Source: DAIDKA01 sp963726995 (lineage in GTDB: Bacteria; Pseudomonadota; Gammaproteobacteria; Steroidobacterales; Steroidobacteraceae). Taken from it: a stretch of 64,000 nucleotides of DNA. The stretch spans positions 186,001-250,000 of the forward strand of contig CAVSEP010000004.1 in the NCBI GenBank assembly GCA_963726995.1. The letters run 5' to 3'. Shown here in pieces: positions 1 to 8,934 of this stretch. A model generated the notes under the pieces. That model did no database searches and was not told the origin of the DNA. It was given only the letters and a program-made list of their open reading frames with translations. Position 1 is the first letter of the stretch. Each line of letters begins with the position of its first letter. A program made the position numbers and the translations under genes.

Positions 1-19
1 CTTCGCATGCTCTTCCCCT

Positions 20-1114
20 TCAATGATCCGTGGCCGATGGCCGAAATTGCAGGTAGCTGATGTGGTTGGCACCGCCATCGGCAAACCACAGCCGATTCAC
101 CAGGCGCCTGGGAGGCTCGCGGTCGCTTCCGGCCGAGAGGCCCGCGCCACGGGAGTCCGCGCCGGCCGGAAATTCCGTGATCGATCCCTCCGGCGTCACG
201 CGCCCCAGGCCGCTGCCGCGCGTGTACCACAGATTGCGGTCGGGGCCGACGGCGATATTGATGGCGGAGACGGCTGCGCTCGGCATGGGAAATTCGCTGA
301 CCTTGCCGTCGTAGGCGATGCGGCCGACCCGATTGCCGTCGGTGCGGATACCGTCGATGCCGCCCGAGAGTTCCACAAACCACAAGGCCCCATCGGGCCC
401 CATGGTGATATCGCCGGGCCCGCTGTTGGGGCGCGGCAATGGAAATTCGCTGATCTGTCCCTGGGGTGTGATGCGGCCGATCTTGCCGGCCTTGTACTCG
501 GAGAACCAGACATTGCCATCAGCGCCGGCGGCGAGCGCCCGTGGGCCGCTGTCTGCGGTGGGCGGAACGAATTCGGTGATGACGCCGCGTGGGGTGATGC
601 GGCCGATCTTGCCGGCGGCGAACATTCCAAACCACATGTTGCCATCGCGACCCAAGGCGATGGCGCGCGGCTGGCTGTTGGCGGTTGGAATGTCCCACTC
701 GGTGATGACGCCGTTTTGGGTGATCCGGCCGATGCGATTTCCAGTGTGCTCGGAGAACCACAGATTGCCATTGGCGCCGCGCGCCAGAATCCGCGGCCCG
801 CTGTCCGGGTGCGGCAGGGGGAATTCGATCAGCCCGCTGCCGTCGGGGTTCATGCTGCCGATTCGATTGCCGCCACTTTCCGTGAACCAGACGCGACCGT
901 CCACGGCGATCACCACGGTGGTGGGGCCACTGCGATCATGGGGCAGGGGAAAGAAATGCACCTGGGCGTCAGTGACCAGGCCCGATTCCTTCGCGTTGAG
1001 CCAGCGCTGCTGATCGGGGTCCGGCGCGGCGCCGTGTGCGATGCCCAGCAGGGCGGCCATAAGGACGCCGACGCAGGCCCCGCGATGCGACAGATGCAGT
1101 CCAGAAATTGGCAT
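20..1114 (-). CDS. Virginiamycin B lyase (Vgb)-like seven-bladed beta-propeller, exported
   Basis: 364 aa. Residues 1 to about 29 form a signal peptide ending near AHGA. The rest is a tandem repeat of the type xWFxExxxNxIGRIxPxGxIxEFxLP, with seven W-F/Y cores (VWFTES, LWFSEH, MWFGMF, VWFSEY, LWFVEL, LWYTRG, LWFADG), matching a seven-bladed propeller of the streptogramin lyase family. The ATG at 1114 has an AGGA about 7 bases upstream. Vgb enzymes linearise type B streptogramins, but most chromosomal homologues have no proven lyase activity. I cannot confirm the catalytic His/Glu set here, so the function is open: an extracytoplasmic lyase or a binding propeller. It diverges from the MFS gene at 1198 across 83 bases. 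Confidence 0.8.
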   Translation of the reverse strand: MPISGLHLSHRGACVGVLMAALLGIAHGAAPDPDQQRWLNAKESGLVTDAQVHFFPLPHDRSGPTTVVIAVDGRVWFTESGGNRIGSMNPDGSGLIEFPLPHPDSGPRILARGANGNLWFSEHTGNRIGRITQNGVITEWDIPTANSQPRAIALGRDGNMWFGMFAAGKIGRITPRGVITEFVPPTADSGPRALAAGADGNVWFSEYKAGKIGRITPQGQISEFPLPRPNSGPGDITMGPDGALWFVELSGGIDGIRTDGNRVGRIAYDGKVSEFPMPSAAVSAINIAVGPDRNLWYTRGSGLGRVTPEGSITEFPAGADSRGAGLSAGSDREPPRRLVNRLWFADGGANHISYLQFRPSATDH

Positions 1115-1197
1115 GTCTGATCCTCGCGACAGAACTTGAGAATTCGGCCCCGTGCCCAGCGTATCATTTCGTACTTTGGCCGGAGGAGCGAAAGCTG

Positions 1198-2532
1198 GTG
1201 AGCGAGCTGCACAGCGGCGAGGTTGCGCACGGCGAGCCGGGCCCCGGGGCGCCCCGGGCTGCGGTGCGCTTCGCCGGTCGCGGCCTTTTCGTCCTGACCG
1301 TCATCAATCTGCTCAACTACCTGGATCGTTTCATTCCTTCCGCGGTGCTGCCGCAGATGAAGGCGTCGGGCATCGTCTCCACGGACTACCAGCTCGGTAT
1401 TCTCGCGCCGGCCTTCGTGGTGGTGTACATGCTGGCTGCCCCGGCGTTCGGATACCTGGGGGACCGGCGTTCCCGGACCCGACCGATCGCGATCGGCGTG
1501 GCTTTGTGGAGTCTCGCTACCGTATGGTCGGGTCTGTCGCGCAGCTTCTGGGAGCTGTTTGCATCACGCGCCGCGGTCGGCATCGGCGAGGCAGCGTATG
1601 CCACGATATCTCCGGCGCTGCTGGCTGACTACTACCCGCCCGCACGCCGGGGTCGCATCTTTGCCATCTTCTATATGGCCATTCCGGTGGGTGCGGCGCT
1701 GGGCTATGCGGTCGGCGGGGCGGTCTCGCAGGTCTGGGGCTGGCGCGCGGCCTTCTTTGCCGCGGGCGTACCGGGGCTGCTCCTGGCGCTTGCCGTGTTG
1801 CGGATCCCCGATCCGCCGCGCGGCTCGATGGAGCCGGGCGCCCGGGTTCCGGAGGCGCAAGCACTGCTCCATGCCGCGGAGCGACCGGGACTGTTGCAGG
1901 CGCTGCGCAGAACCTTGGTGCTGTACGCGCAACTCGCCCGGCAGGGCTCCTATGCGTTGACCGTACTGGGATATGCGGCCTACACCTTTGCCGTGGGCGG
2001 CCTGGCATTCTGGATGCCCACCTTCCTCGAGCGAGTGCGCGCGGTCCCGGCGCAGCAGGCAACCATAGGTTTTGGTGCCATCGTCGTGGTTACGGGATTC
2101 CTGGGGACGTTTCTGGGCGGCTGGTTGGGCGACTACTTCCTGCGCTACACGCGCCAGGCCTATCTTTGGGTCTCGGGCCTCGCGACACTGATCGCGGTGC
2201 CCCTGGCGGTTGCCTCCCTGGCGTCCCCCTCGCCGCATGCCTACTACCCGGCGCTGGTGGGTGCGGAGCTGCTGCTGTTCATGTCCACCGGGCCCATCAA
2301 CTCCGTCATCGTGAGCATCGTGCATCCGGTGCATCGGGCATCGGCGGTCGCCCTGAGCGTGCTGGCCATCCATTTGCTGGGCGATGTCATCTCACCGCCG
2401 CTGATCGGCAAGCTCTCGGATCGAACCTCCCTGGGGGAGGCGGTGCTGCTGGTCCCCGTGGCGGTGGGCCTGTGCGGGCTGCTGTGGGTCGCGGCGGCAC
2501 TGCGCTGTCGCAAGGAAGGACTGCAGGCCTGA
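1198..2532 (+). CDS. MFS transporter, Spinster-like
   Basis: About 444 aa, inner-membrane secondary carrier with 12 expected membrane segments. The start region FVLTVINLLNYLDRFIPSAV is the typical Spinster/MFS helix 1, and a GxLGDRRSR-type loop follows helix 2 (YLGDRRSRTR). I chose GTG at 1198 because GGAGG lies at 1182-1186. An in-frame ATG at 1108 would add 30 residues without membrane character and would overlap the divergent propeller gene. The substrate cannot be told; Spinster-type carriers move lipids, sugars or aromatic acids. Confidence 0.85.
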   Translation: MSELHSGEVAHGEPGPGAPRAAVRFAGRGLFVLTVINLLNYLDRFIPSAVLPQMKASGIVSTDYQLGILAPAFVVVYMLAAPAFGYLGDRRSRTRPIAIGVALWSLATVWSGLSRSFWELFASRAAVGIGEAAYATISPALLADYYPPARRGRIFAIFYMAIPVGAALGYAVGGAVSQVWGWRAAFFAAGVPGLLLALAVLRIPDPPRGSMEPGARVPEAQALLHAAERPGLLQALRRTLVLYAQLARQGSYALTVLGYAAYTFAVGGLAFWMPTFLERVRAVPAQQATIGFGAIVVVTGFLGTFLGGWLGDYFLRYTRQAYLWVSGLATLIAVPLAVASLASPSPHAYYPALVGAELLLFMSTGPINSVIVSIVHPVHRASAVALSVLAIHLLGDVISPPLIGKLSDRTSLGEAVLLVPVAVGLCGLLWVAAALRCRKEGLQA

Positions 2533-2555
2533 TGGCTCGCGCGCGAACCTCAGGT

Positions 2556-3368
2556 CTACGCGTCGTAATCCACTTCGCACTCGGCGCCGAGCTCGATGCA
2601 CTGGCCAACACCGGCCGTCGGTATGGCGTTTTCACCGAACATCACGCCGTGTAGCTCGTGATTCATACGGAACTGCTGCAGCACCGGCAGGGGATTGCCG
2701 GAACGCTCGCCGGTTCGCTGGTCGGTGGCCGTGATGACGCAACGGGTGCAGGGCTTGACCAGCTTCAGGGTCACCGGACCAATGCGCAAGGCGGCGATCC
2801 GGTCCTCGGCGAAGGCGGCGAGGCCGTCCAGCACGAGGTTCGGTCGAAAGCGCTCCATTCCGATCGGTTCGGGCATGCGTCGATTCAGTTCCGCGAGCGA
2901 CGCCCGATTGCACACCAGCACCGGGAAGCCGTCGGAGAAGCTCACGGGTACGGGCTGCACACCCGCGTACGTGGCGTTGGCCATCCGCTTCGGGTGAGTC
3001 GGCATGCGCATGACGCGCACGGGCTCGCCCAGTACGCGGCTTGCCCAGGCGGCCGCCGTCGGGCCCTGATCGAAGCCCTCACAGGCATCCTGCCAGACCC
3101 GCACGGCCGCCAGTTCACCGCGCGGCTGCAGCGGCAGTGACAACGGCGGCTCATCGTCAATCTGCAAAGTGAGTTCCGCCTCACTGATTGAGGTCGCGAT
3201 CCGCGCCAGCATCGGGTGCGTGCGCTGCGACAGGAACTGTCCGCGGGCGTTGACCATCATCCAGTGACGATCCCAGATGAATCCGGTGGGCGCCAGGCCG
3301 ACCCGCTCCCGGGCTATGCCGCGTCCTGACTTGAGCGGATAGATATGCAGTTCCTGGACTGTGATCAC
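2556..3368 (-). CDS. MOSC domain protein, YcbX-like
   Basis: 270 aa with a GTG start. The N-terminal MOSC beta-barrel (residues about 1-115, IYPLKSGRGI, GFIWDRHWMMV) is followed by the MOSC domain with the conserved KPCTRCVITATD segment. The Cys at about 210 is the likely molybdenum ligand. The family (YcbX, YiiM, mARC) carries molybdenum cofactor and reduces N-hydroxylated compounds, usually with a redox partner. No partner is adjacent and there is no C-terminal ferredoxin domain as in E. coli YcbX. It converges with the MFS gene and diverges from murJ. Confidence 0.85.
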   Translation of the reverse strand: MITVQELHIYPLKSGRGIARERVGLAPTGFIWDRHWMMVNARGQFLSQRTHPMLARIATSISEAELTLQIDDEPPLSLPLQPRGELAAVRVWQDACEGFDQGPTAAAWASRVLGEPVRVMRMPTHPKRMANATYAGVQPVPVSFSDGFPVLVCNRASLAELNRRMPEPIGMERFRPNLVLDGLAAFAEDRIAALRIGPVTLKLVKPCTRCVITATDQRTGERSGNPLPVLQQFRMNHELHGVMFGENAIPTAGVGQCIELGAECEVDYDA

Positions 3369-3461
3369 GCGCGCATTCCGTTACCGTCTCTGGCCAGCAT
3401 GCATCACATGCGGGTACAGTGACAACGTCCGTGCTGCGAGCACCGAAACAAAGTCTGACGC

Positions 3462-5108
3462 TTGGCATCCAGCCCTGAATCGCAATTGCCGCAGGCGGCC
3501 GCGGCCGCGCCGCCCCGACCGGAAACCCTGAACACCCGGGCGGCCGGCATCGTCGGGCTTGCCGTGATGTGCAGCCGCGTCCTGGGATTGGCGCGCGAGC
3601 AGGTCTTCGCCGCGCTGTTTGGCGGCGGCAAGCTCATGGACGCCTTCACGATTGCGTTCCGCATTCCGAATCTGCTGCGCGACCTGTTCGCGGAAGGCGC
3701 TCTCTCCACGGCTTTCGTGACCATCTTCAGTCGCACCATCAGCCGCGAAGGCGATGCGGCCGCCTACCGCCTGGCCAACAAGGTGCTGACCCTGGCGATG
3801 ATCACGCTCAGCGCCCTAACCATTCTCGGCATCGTCTTTGCGCCCTGGATCATCTCCATGCTGGCACCCGGGTTTGATCCGGCCAAGCAGGCACTGACCG
3901 TGACCATGGCGCGGATCATGTATCCGTTCATCCTCATGGTCTCGCTGGCCGCGCTGGTCATGGGCATGCTCAATGCCCGCAACGTCTTTGGCATTCCCGC
4001 GATGGCCTCGAGTTTCTTCAATCTCGGGTCCATCGTCGCCGGCGTGGCGCTGGGCTGGATGTTCGATCCGCATTTCGGACCGCGGGCCCTGCTGGGATTG
4101 TCCCTGGGCACGCTGGTGGGCGGATTGCTGCAGCTGGGCGTGCAGCTGCCGGCGCTATGGCGCGAGGGCTACCGGTTCCGACCTGATCTGGTGTGGCGAG
4201 ACCAGGGCGTGAATGAGGTGCTGCGGGTCATGGGGCCGTCGGTGATCGCGGCCAGTTCCGTGCAAATCAATGTAATAGTCAATTCCGCATTCGCGTCCCA
4301 CCTGGGAGACGGGCCGACAACCTGGCTGTCCATTGCATTTCGCCTGATGCAGCTGCCGCTGGGGGTTTTTGGCGTGGCCCTGGGGACGGTGTCATTACCG
4401 CTGCTGGCGCGGCTGGCGGTCGCCGGGGACCGCAATGGCTTCGGCACCGAACTCGCCCGGGGCATCCGGCTCGCCTTCCTGATGACCATACCGGCAACGG
4501 TGGGATTGATCGTGTTGGCGGAGCCCCTCATTTCGGTGCTCTATCAACACGGGCGGTTCACGGCGGAGCAAACGCACGGGGCCGCCGGCGCCCTGCAGTA
4601 CTACGCCTTGGGTCTCGTCGGCTATGCGTCGCTGAAGGTACTCGTGAACGCCTTCTATGCCATCGATCGGCGCAAGACGCCCATGTTCGTGAGCTTCGCC
4701 GCCGTGGGCCTGAACCTGCTGTTCAACTGGTTCTTCACCTGGCATCTGGGATGGGGCCATCGCGGCCTCGCGTTCTCCACCGCCTGCATCGCCTCGACGA
4801 ACTTCATCGTGCTGTTCATTCTGATGCGCCGGGAACTGGGACGGTTTCATTCCGGCGCGTTGCTGTCCCTGACGGCGCGGGTGGCGGTGGCGTCGGCCAT
4901 CATGGCGGCCGTGTGCCTCGCCAGCATCCGCTGGGTAATGCCGGATTGGGAAACCACGCGCTTGTGGCTGCGACTGCTCTGGCTGCTGGGCACCATCGCC
5001 GCAGCCTCCGCCGTCTTCGTGGCCGGCGCCACGGCGTTGAAGGTGTCGGAGCTGACGAGCATCACCGCCGCGTTCAAGCGGCGCCTGAGTCATGTCCGCG
5101 CGCGCTGA
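3462..5108 (+). CDS. murJ: Lipid II flippase MurJ (MviN family)
   Basis: 548 aa polytopic inner-membrane protein that flips lipid II for peptidoglycan synthesis. The family hallmark is clear: SRVLGLAREQVFAALFGGG, then RIPNLLRDLFAEGALSTAF. About 14 hydrophobic segments follow, with QLPLGVFGVALGTVSLPLLA in the middle. The start is TTG at 3462 without a clear ribosome site, so the true start may be internal, for example near residue 34. The N-terminal signature (NLLRDLFAEGALS) differs from the NLLRRLFAEGAFSQAF I expect in gammaproteobacterial MurJ, so this may be a second or transferred copy. It converges with the efflux channel gene. Confidence 0.9.
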   Translation: MASSPESQLPQAAAAAPPRPETLNTRAAGIVGLAVMCSRVLGLAREQVFAALFGGGKLMDAFTIAFRIPNLLRDLFAEGALSTAFVTIFSRTISREGDAAAYRLANKVLTLAMITLSALTILGIVFAPWIISMLAPGFDPAKQALTVTMARIMYPFILMVSLAALVMGMLNARNVFGIPAMASSFFNLGSIVAGVALGWMFDPHFGPRALLGLSLGTLVGGLLQLGVQLPALWREGYRFRPDLVWRDQGVNEVLRVMGPSVIAASSVQINVIVNSAFASHLGDGPTTWLSIAFRLMQLPLGVFGVALGTVSLPLLARLAVAGDRNGFGTELARGIRLAFLMTIPATVGLIVLAEPLISVLYQHGRFTAEQTHGAAGALQYYALGLVGYASLKVLVNAFYAIDRRKTPMFVSFAAVGLNLLFNWFFTWHLGWGHRGLAFSTACIASTNFIVLFILMRRELGRFHSGALLSLTARVAVASAIMAAVCLASIRWVMPDWETTRLWLRLLWLLGTIAAASAVFVAGATALKVSELTSITAAFKRRLSHVRAR

Positions 5109-5123
5109 GCGGATCGTGCGCCG

Positions 5124-6545
5124 TTACTGGTAGTGTGAGTAATCCGGCGCCTGCCAGCCGCCGCCCAGATCGGTGATCAGGGTCACGGTATTGGTTTGCC
5201 GGGAAATCCTCATCTGCGCCAGCTGCAGGCGCGAATTCAGCGCTGCGGTCTGCTCGACCACGACCGTCGTGAAATCCACGGTGCCGGCCTTGTACTGATT
5301 GATGGTCAGCTGCTCGGTCAGATCCGCGGCCGCGGAATTCTTGGTGCGGATGTCGAATTCCTTCTGATAGATGTCAGCCGCGGCGAGATCATTCTCCACA
5401 TCCTGGAAGGCCGTCAGCACCGTCTGGCGGTAGGAGGCCACGGCCTGCGCATACGCGCTGCGGGCCTGATCGACCTGGGCGCGACGGCCCCCGAAGTCCA
5501 GCAGGGTCTGCGACAGGGTCCCGGCGACCGAGTGCGACATGCTGCCCTGGTCAAACAGGGTGCTGGCGGCGGTGGACAGGAAACCGTAGGAGCCGGTGAG
5601 GGTGATGGCAGGGAAGTAATTGGTCTCCTGCACGCCGATGGTGGCATTCGCCGCGGCCATCTGCCGTTCGGCGGCCGCCACGTCGGGACGCCGCCGCAGC
5701 AGTTCGGAGGGCACGCCGGCAGGTATCTGCGGCACCGGAATGTCCCAGGCCTCCAGCGGTGCAATGGTGAACCCGGAAGCCGGTTTCCCGATCAGGGAAG
5801 CGATGGCGTTCTCCAGCTGCGCCCGCTGCAGCACCTCGGCCTGCTCCTGATCCTGCGCCGAGTACATCTGCGTCTGGGCCTGCAGCACATCGGTGCGGGC
5901 GGCGGTGCCCACCTTGTAACGATTCTGGGTAATGGTCAACGTGCGTGCGTAAGCGACTTCCGTATCGGACAGGAGCCGGCGCTGGGCGTCCGCGCCCCGC
6001 AGCTGCAGGTACGCAATCGCCAGTTGGCTCTGGGCGGCGAGTTTGGCATTGGCCAGATCCGCCGCACTGGCCTGGGAATTGGCGTGGGCGTTTTCCAGGG
6101 TGCGGCGCAGGCGTCCCCAGACGTCCAGCTCCCATTGCCCGCTGGCGCCGAGCTGGTAGGTGGTGGCCGTATTGCTGCCCTTGCCGGCCGGTACGGGCGC
6201 ACCATTGCCGGTGCGCGAGACGTCCCCGTTCAGACCGATGGAGGGCAGCAGATTCGACCGGTCCTGGCGCACCAGCGCGCGGGTCTGCATGTAGGCAGCC
6301 GCGGCCTGGGCGATATTCTGGTTGGACACCTCGACCTGCTGTTCCAGGTCATTGAGGATGCTGTCGCCGAACAGGGTCCACCACTGCTGCGGCGGTGCCG
6401 GCGCGGTGTCGCTGACGGGATTCTTGAAGTGTTCCGCGACTGCCGTGTCGGGGCGCCTGTAGTTGGGGCCCAGCGCGCACGCGGCGAGCAGCGTGGCGAC
6501 GGCCACGGGCACCAGCGGGCGGGCGACACGGCGAATTCGCAACAT
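5124..6545 (-). CDS. Outer-membrane efflux channel lipoprotein, NodT/OprM (TolC) family
   Basis: 473 aa from the ATG at 6545, which has AGGA 8 bases upstream; a longer TTG-started frame to 6584 is less likely. The signal peptide ends in a lipobox LLAAC, then ALGPNYRRP, the classical start of mature OprM-type channels. Two OEP repeats follow (about 70-260 and 280-465), with RRRPDVAAAERQMAAANATIG between them. It forms the trimeric exit duct of RND or MFS efflux pumps. No fusion protein or pump gene is beside it, so its partner is elsewhere, unlike the channel at 28778-30220. Confidence 0.9.
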   Translation of the reverse strand: MLRIRRVARPLVPVAVATLLAACALGPNYRRPDTAVAEHFKNPVSDTAPAPPQQWWTLFGDSILNDLEQQVEVSNQNIAQAAAAYMQTRALVRQDRSNLLPSIGLNGDVSRTGNGAPVPAGKGSNTATTYQLGASGQWELDVWGRLRRTLENAHANSQASAADLANAKLAAQSQLAIAYLQLRGADAQRRLLSDTEVAYARTLTITQNRYKVGTAARTDVLQAQTQMYSAQDQEQAEVLQRAQLENAIASLIGKPASGFTIAPLEAWDIPVPQIPAGVPSELLRRRPDVAAAERQMAAANATIGVQETNYFPAITLTGSYGFLSTAASTLFDQGSMSHSVAGTLSQTLLDFGGRRAQVDQARSAYAQAVASYRQTVLTAFQDVENDLAAADIYQKEFDIRTKNSAAADLTEQLTINQYKAGTVDFTTVVVEQTAALNSRLQLAQMRISRQTNTVTLITDLGGGWQAPDYSHYQ

Positions 6546-6662
6546 CCTAACGGTCCTCATCCATGTACATGATCGGCCCCTCAAGGATAGGCCGGAGCGG
6601 GGGGGTGGTCGACCCCTTTGGTATGAAAGGCCCGTCTGACGCCATGGGCGGCCCGATCGGCA

Positions 6663-7367
6663 TCAGACGATGCATAGGCCCGTGATCACCAGCCCCGCCT
6701 CATGCAGGTACCGCCCGTGCCAGGGTCCGGGGCTATGCTGCGCAATCTGCAACGGTTGAGTCGGCTGTACGGTGAATTGCTCCTGCTCGACGGTGATCTG
6801 AATGTCGGCGAAGCCCAGCCACTGGCCGGTGAGGGCGTGCTGGCATTTGTAGAACGCTTCCTTGGCGCTGAATATCAAAGTCGCCGCACCGAGCGCGGCT
6901 GGTCCGTCCTGCGCCCGCAGCCACGCGAGTTCCTGCGCGGTGCAGATGCGTGGCCACAGATGCGCACCTACGGAGCCTTCGGGCTCCGCATCCAGTCCCA
7001 GTGCCCGGATGCGCGTGCGCATGGCAACCGCCGCTGCGCCGTAGCCTTGCGTGTGGGTGATGCTGCCCGTGGCCCCCGCGGGCCACAGCGGCGCACGATC
7101 AGCGCCCATCGGCACTGCCACGGTGCCGAATCCCAGCTGCGACAGCCCCGCGCGTGCGCAGGCCCGGCCGGCCGCAAACTCGCGGATTCTTTTCGGTGCC
7201 GCTCTTGTCACGCACGGCCGTTCCTCGGGAAGCAGCGAATCGGTCGTGAAGGTCGCGTGCGTTTGATAGGCGACGGCGCCATCGGCAAACAACGCGGCGA
7301 TGGATGGCGCCGCGTTCACGCTTGCAACTGCGTTGCGCGGGCATTTGACGTCGATACAAATTGACAA
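6663..7367 (-). CDS. 4'-phosphopantetheinyl transferase, EntD/Sfp type
   Basis: 234 aa. It moves phosphopantetheine from CoA to carrier-protein serines of nonribosomal peptide, polyketide or fatty-acid systems. The EntD signature is complete: KRIREFAAGRACAR (about 58-71), WPAGATGSITHTQG (about 94-107), LDAEP with the metal-binding acidic residues, and FSAKEAFYK (about 166-174). The TTG at 7367 has no clear ribosome site, and a GTG 16 codons in is an alternative. No NRPS or PKS gene lies nearby. The 127 bases to the divergent gene at 7495 are AT-rich and probably hold both promoters. Confidence 0.85.
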   Translation of the reverse strand: MSICIDVKCPRNAVASVNAAPSIAALFADGAVAYQTHATFTTDSLLPEERPCVTRAAPKRIREFAAGRACARAGLSQLGFGTVAVPMGADRAPLWPAGATGSITHTQGYGAAAVAMRTRIRALGLDAEPEGSVGAHLWPRICTAQELAWLRAQDGPAALGAATLIFSAKEAFYKCQHALTGQWLGFADIQITVEQEQFTVQPTQPLQIAQHSPGPWHGRYLHEAGLVITGLCIV

Positions 7368-7494
7368 ATTGTTTTTCGAAGACGCATGGTAATCATTGAA
7401 CCAAATGACCTGATCTCATTCAAATCGAAGTGATCCTGGAGTAAGATCCGCGCCTGGAAATTTTTCATGAATAGAATTCTTATCGGAGCTAGCA

Positions 7495-7692
7495 ATGCCG
7501 CGTACCACGCGCCGTAAACGTGTTATCTGGACCGCCGATGAACTGAAAACTTTGCGCAAGCTGGCCGGCAAGGAGCGCGTCAAGAAGATCGCCCGTCAGT
7601 TGAAGCGCAGCGAAGCGGCGGTTCGCTTCAAGGCCTGGCAGCGGCGCATCAAGCTCGCCGTCAGGAGAGCCGTAGCCAAGGCGACTCGCTAG
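7495..7692 (+). CDS. Small basic Myb/SANT-like helix-turn-helix protein
   Basis: 65 aa, very rich in Arg and Lys. The central part (WTADELKTLRKLAGKERVKKIARQL then KRSEAAVRFKAWQRR) has the spacing of a SANT/Myb-like or sigma-70 region 4-like helix-turn-helix, with Trp residues at the ends. GGAG at 7485-7488 precedes the ATG. DNA binding is inferred from composition and pattern only; the target is unknown. The stop overlaps the end of the convergent yjbR gene by 4 bases. Confidence 0.7.
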   Translation: MPRTTRRKRVIWTADELKTLRKLAGKERVKKIARQLKRSEAAVRFKAWQRRIKLAVRRAVAKATR

Positions 7693-8261
7693 CGGCGGCT
7701 GCGCAGCGCGCCGGCAGTGCTGAACCCGGCGCCCCCCGGCACTGCCGTGGGTGGCAATGGCGGCTCTGGAGAGTCACTTAGCAGCTGGCCGTCGACATGG
7801 TGCGCGGGCGGGCGGCCGACATTGATGATCGCCGGCGGGGCGCCGCGCACCAGTGATCGGACCGTGAGGGCGTTGGCCATCGGTGCCGGCGCAGCGGGGG
7901 CTTGCAGCGACTTCGGCGCGGCCAGGTTGTAGCTGACTGTCGCCAGGGCCTTCACTTCATCCCAGTCGATCTCGCCCTGGTCGAGCCGCAGGCCGCACCA
8001 GCCGCGCCGACCGATGTATCTGGGCAGATAGAACCGATCCGGCGCGCGCTTCACCTGCTCGACATGCTCGCCGAGGCGCGCCTTGAAACAGGCGGCGATG
8101 ATGCCATCGCCGCCATGGTCCTTGAGAAAGTAGGCGAATACTTTGCCGCGCACGCGGAAATCGGCATGTGCACCGCAATCGGTGCGCTCAGCTTCAGGCA
8201 AGCCCAAGCACACGGCGCTCAGCAGGCGCAGTCGACGGTCATCCCGCGTTCGGGTGGCCAA
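7689..8261 (-). CDS. MmcQ/YjbR family protein
   Basis: About 190 aa. The YjbR double-wing fold spans residues about 1-105: LPEAERTDCGAHADFRVRGK, FKARLGEHVEQVKRAPDRF, YLPRYIGRRGWCGLRLD and a closing DWDEVKALATVSYNLAAPK. The start is TTG at 8261, preceded by GGGGGAG at a spacing of 6; the longer frame to 8330 has no such site. The C-terminal tail of about 80 residues is rich in Pro, Ala and Gly and looks disordered. The family is thought to bind DNA, but its role is not established. Confidence 0.75.
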   Translation of the reverse strand: MATRTRDDRRLRLLSAVCLGLPEAERTDCGAHADFRVRGKVFAYFLKDHGGDGIIAACFKARLGEHVEQVKRAPDRFYLPRYIGRRGWCGLRLDQGEIDWDEVKALATVSYNLAAPKSLQAPAAPAPMANALTVRSLVRGAPPAIINVGRPPAHHVDGQLLSDSPEPPLPPTAVPGGAGFSTAGALRSRR

Positions 8262-8358
8262 ATGCCGCTCCCCCGATATCCAACCCCTACCCGATTGGGA
8301 GCCTATCACGGGCCGTGGATGGCTGGTCAATCATCAACCTACCGCATACGCTTAATGC

Positions 8359-8928
8359 ATGGAGTTACGACTTGAAGAGCTTCTGCAACGGGGCCGGAGT
8401 GCCGCGACTGCCCCGTCGGGCATGATCCTGGAGGGCTTTCGCAATCCGCAGCTGCAGATCAACATCAAGCCCGACGGTTCGGTGATTACGCGCTGTGATC
8501 GGGAGGCCGAGCGTCTCATCCGGGAACTCCTCGCTCCTGCCGGCCCCTGGCCGCTGCTCGGGGAGGAGTTTGGACTGGGCGAGTCGCCATACGAGGCACC
8601 CACCCATCGCTGGGTGCTCGACTTCGCGCGAGCGCGCCTGGCCGCCGGTTTCGAATGCCTGATGCGCGCGGGCACCCACTTGCGCGGTTGCCACGATTGC
8701 TGGTCGCACGCCATGGCGGCGCGTGGGGCGGTGGACGTACTGGTGGAGCTGGGATTGAACCGCTGGGACATCGCGGCCACCGAAGTCATCATGGAGGAGG
8801 CCGGCGGAGCCTGTCGCCTGCGCCCATCCCACTACGGTGCCGGCAAGTTCGACGCGATGCTGGGCAAAATCCGCGCCGTGGACGCGATCGCCCGCATCAT
8901 CGGCTTCGATTCCGATCCGGCCGCCTGA
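8359..8928 (+). CDS. Inositol monophosphatase-family protein lacking the catalytic loop
   Basis: 189 aa against about 260 for the family. The N-terminal half has NIKPDGSVITRCDREAE and GEEFG (first metal-site Glu pair). The C-terminal half has GCHDCWSHAMAARG, VDVLVE and NRWDIAATEVIMEEAGG. Between them, HRWVLD should run into PIDGT...F and about 80 further residues, but it passes directly to FARARLAAG. The DPIDGT metal- and phosphate-binding loop is therefore missing, in frame. The protein is probably inactive as a phosphatase (HisN- or SuhB-like ancestor), a decaying gene, or an assembly collapse. It converges with the H1-like gene, 6 bases apart. Confidence 0.75.
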   Translation: MELRLEELLQRGRSAATAPSGMILEGFRNPQLQINIKPDGSVITRCDREAERLIRELLAPAGPWPLLGEEFGLGESPYEAPTHRWVLDFARARLAAGFECLMRAGTHLRGCHDCWSHAMAARGAVDVLVELGLNRWDIAATEVIMEEAGGACRLRPSHYGAGKFDAMLGKIRAVDAIARIIGFDSDPAA

Positions 8929-8934
8929 GCGTCG

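Noticed and set aside
23..1120. 365-codon open frame opposite the Vgb-like gene
   Set aside because: Antisense shadow caused by GC-rich repeats; the minus-strand product has a signal peptide and clear propeller repeats.
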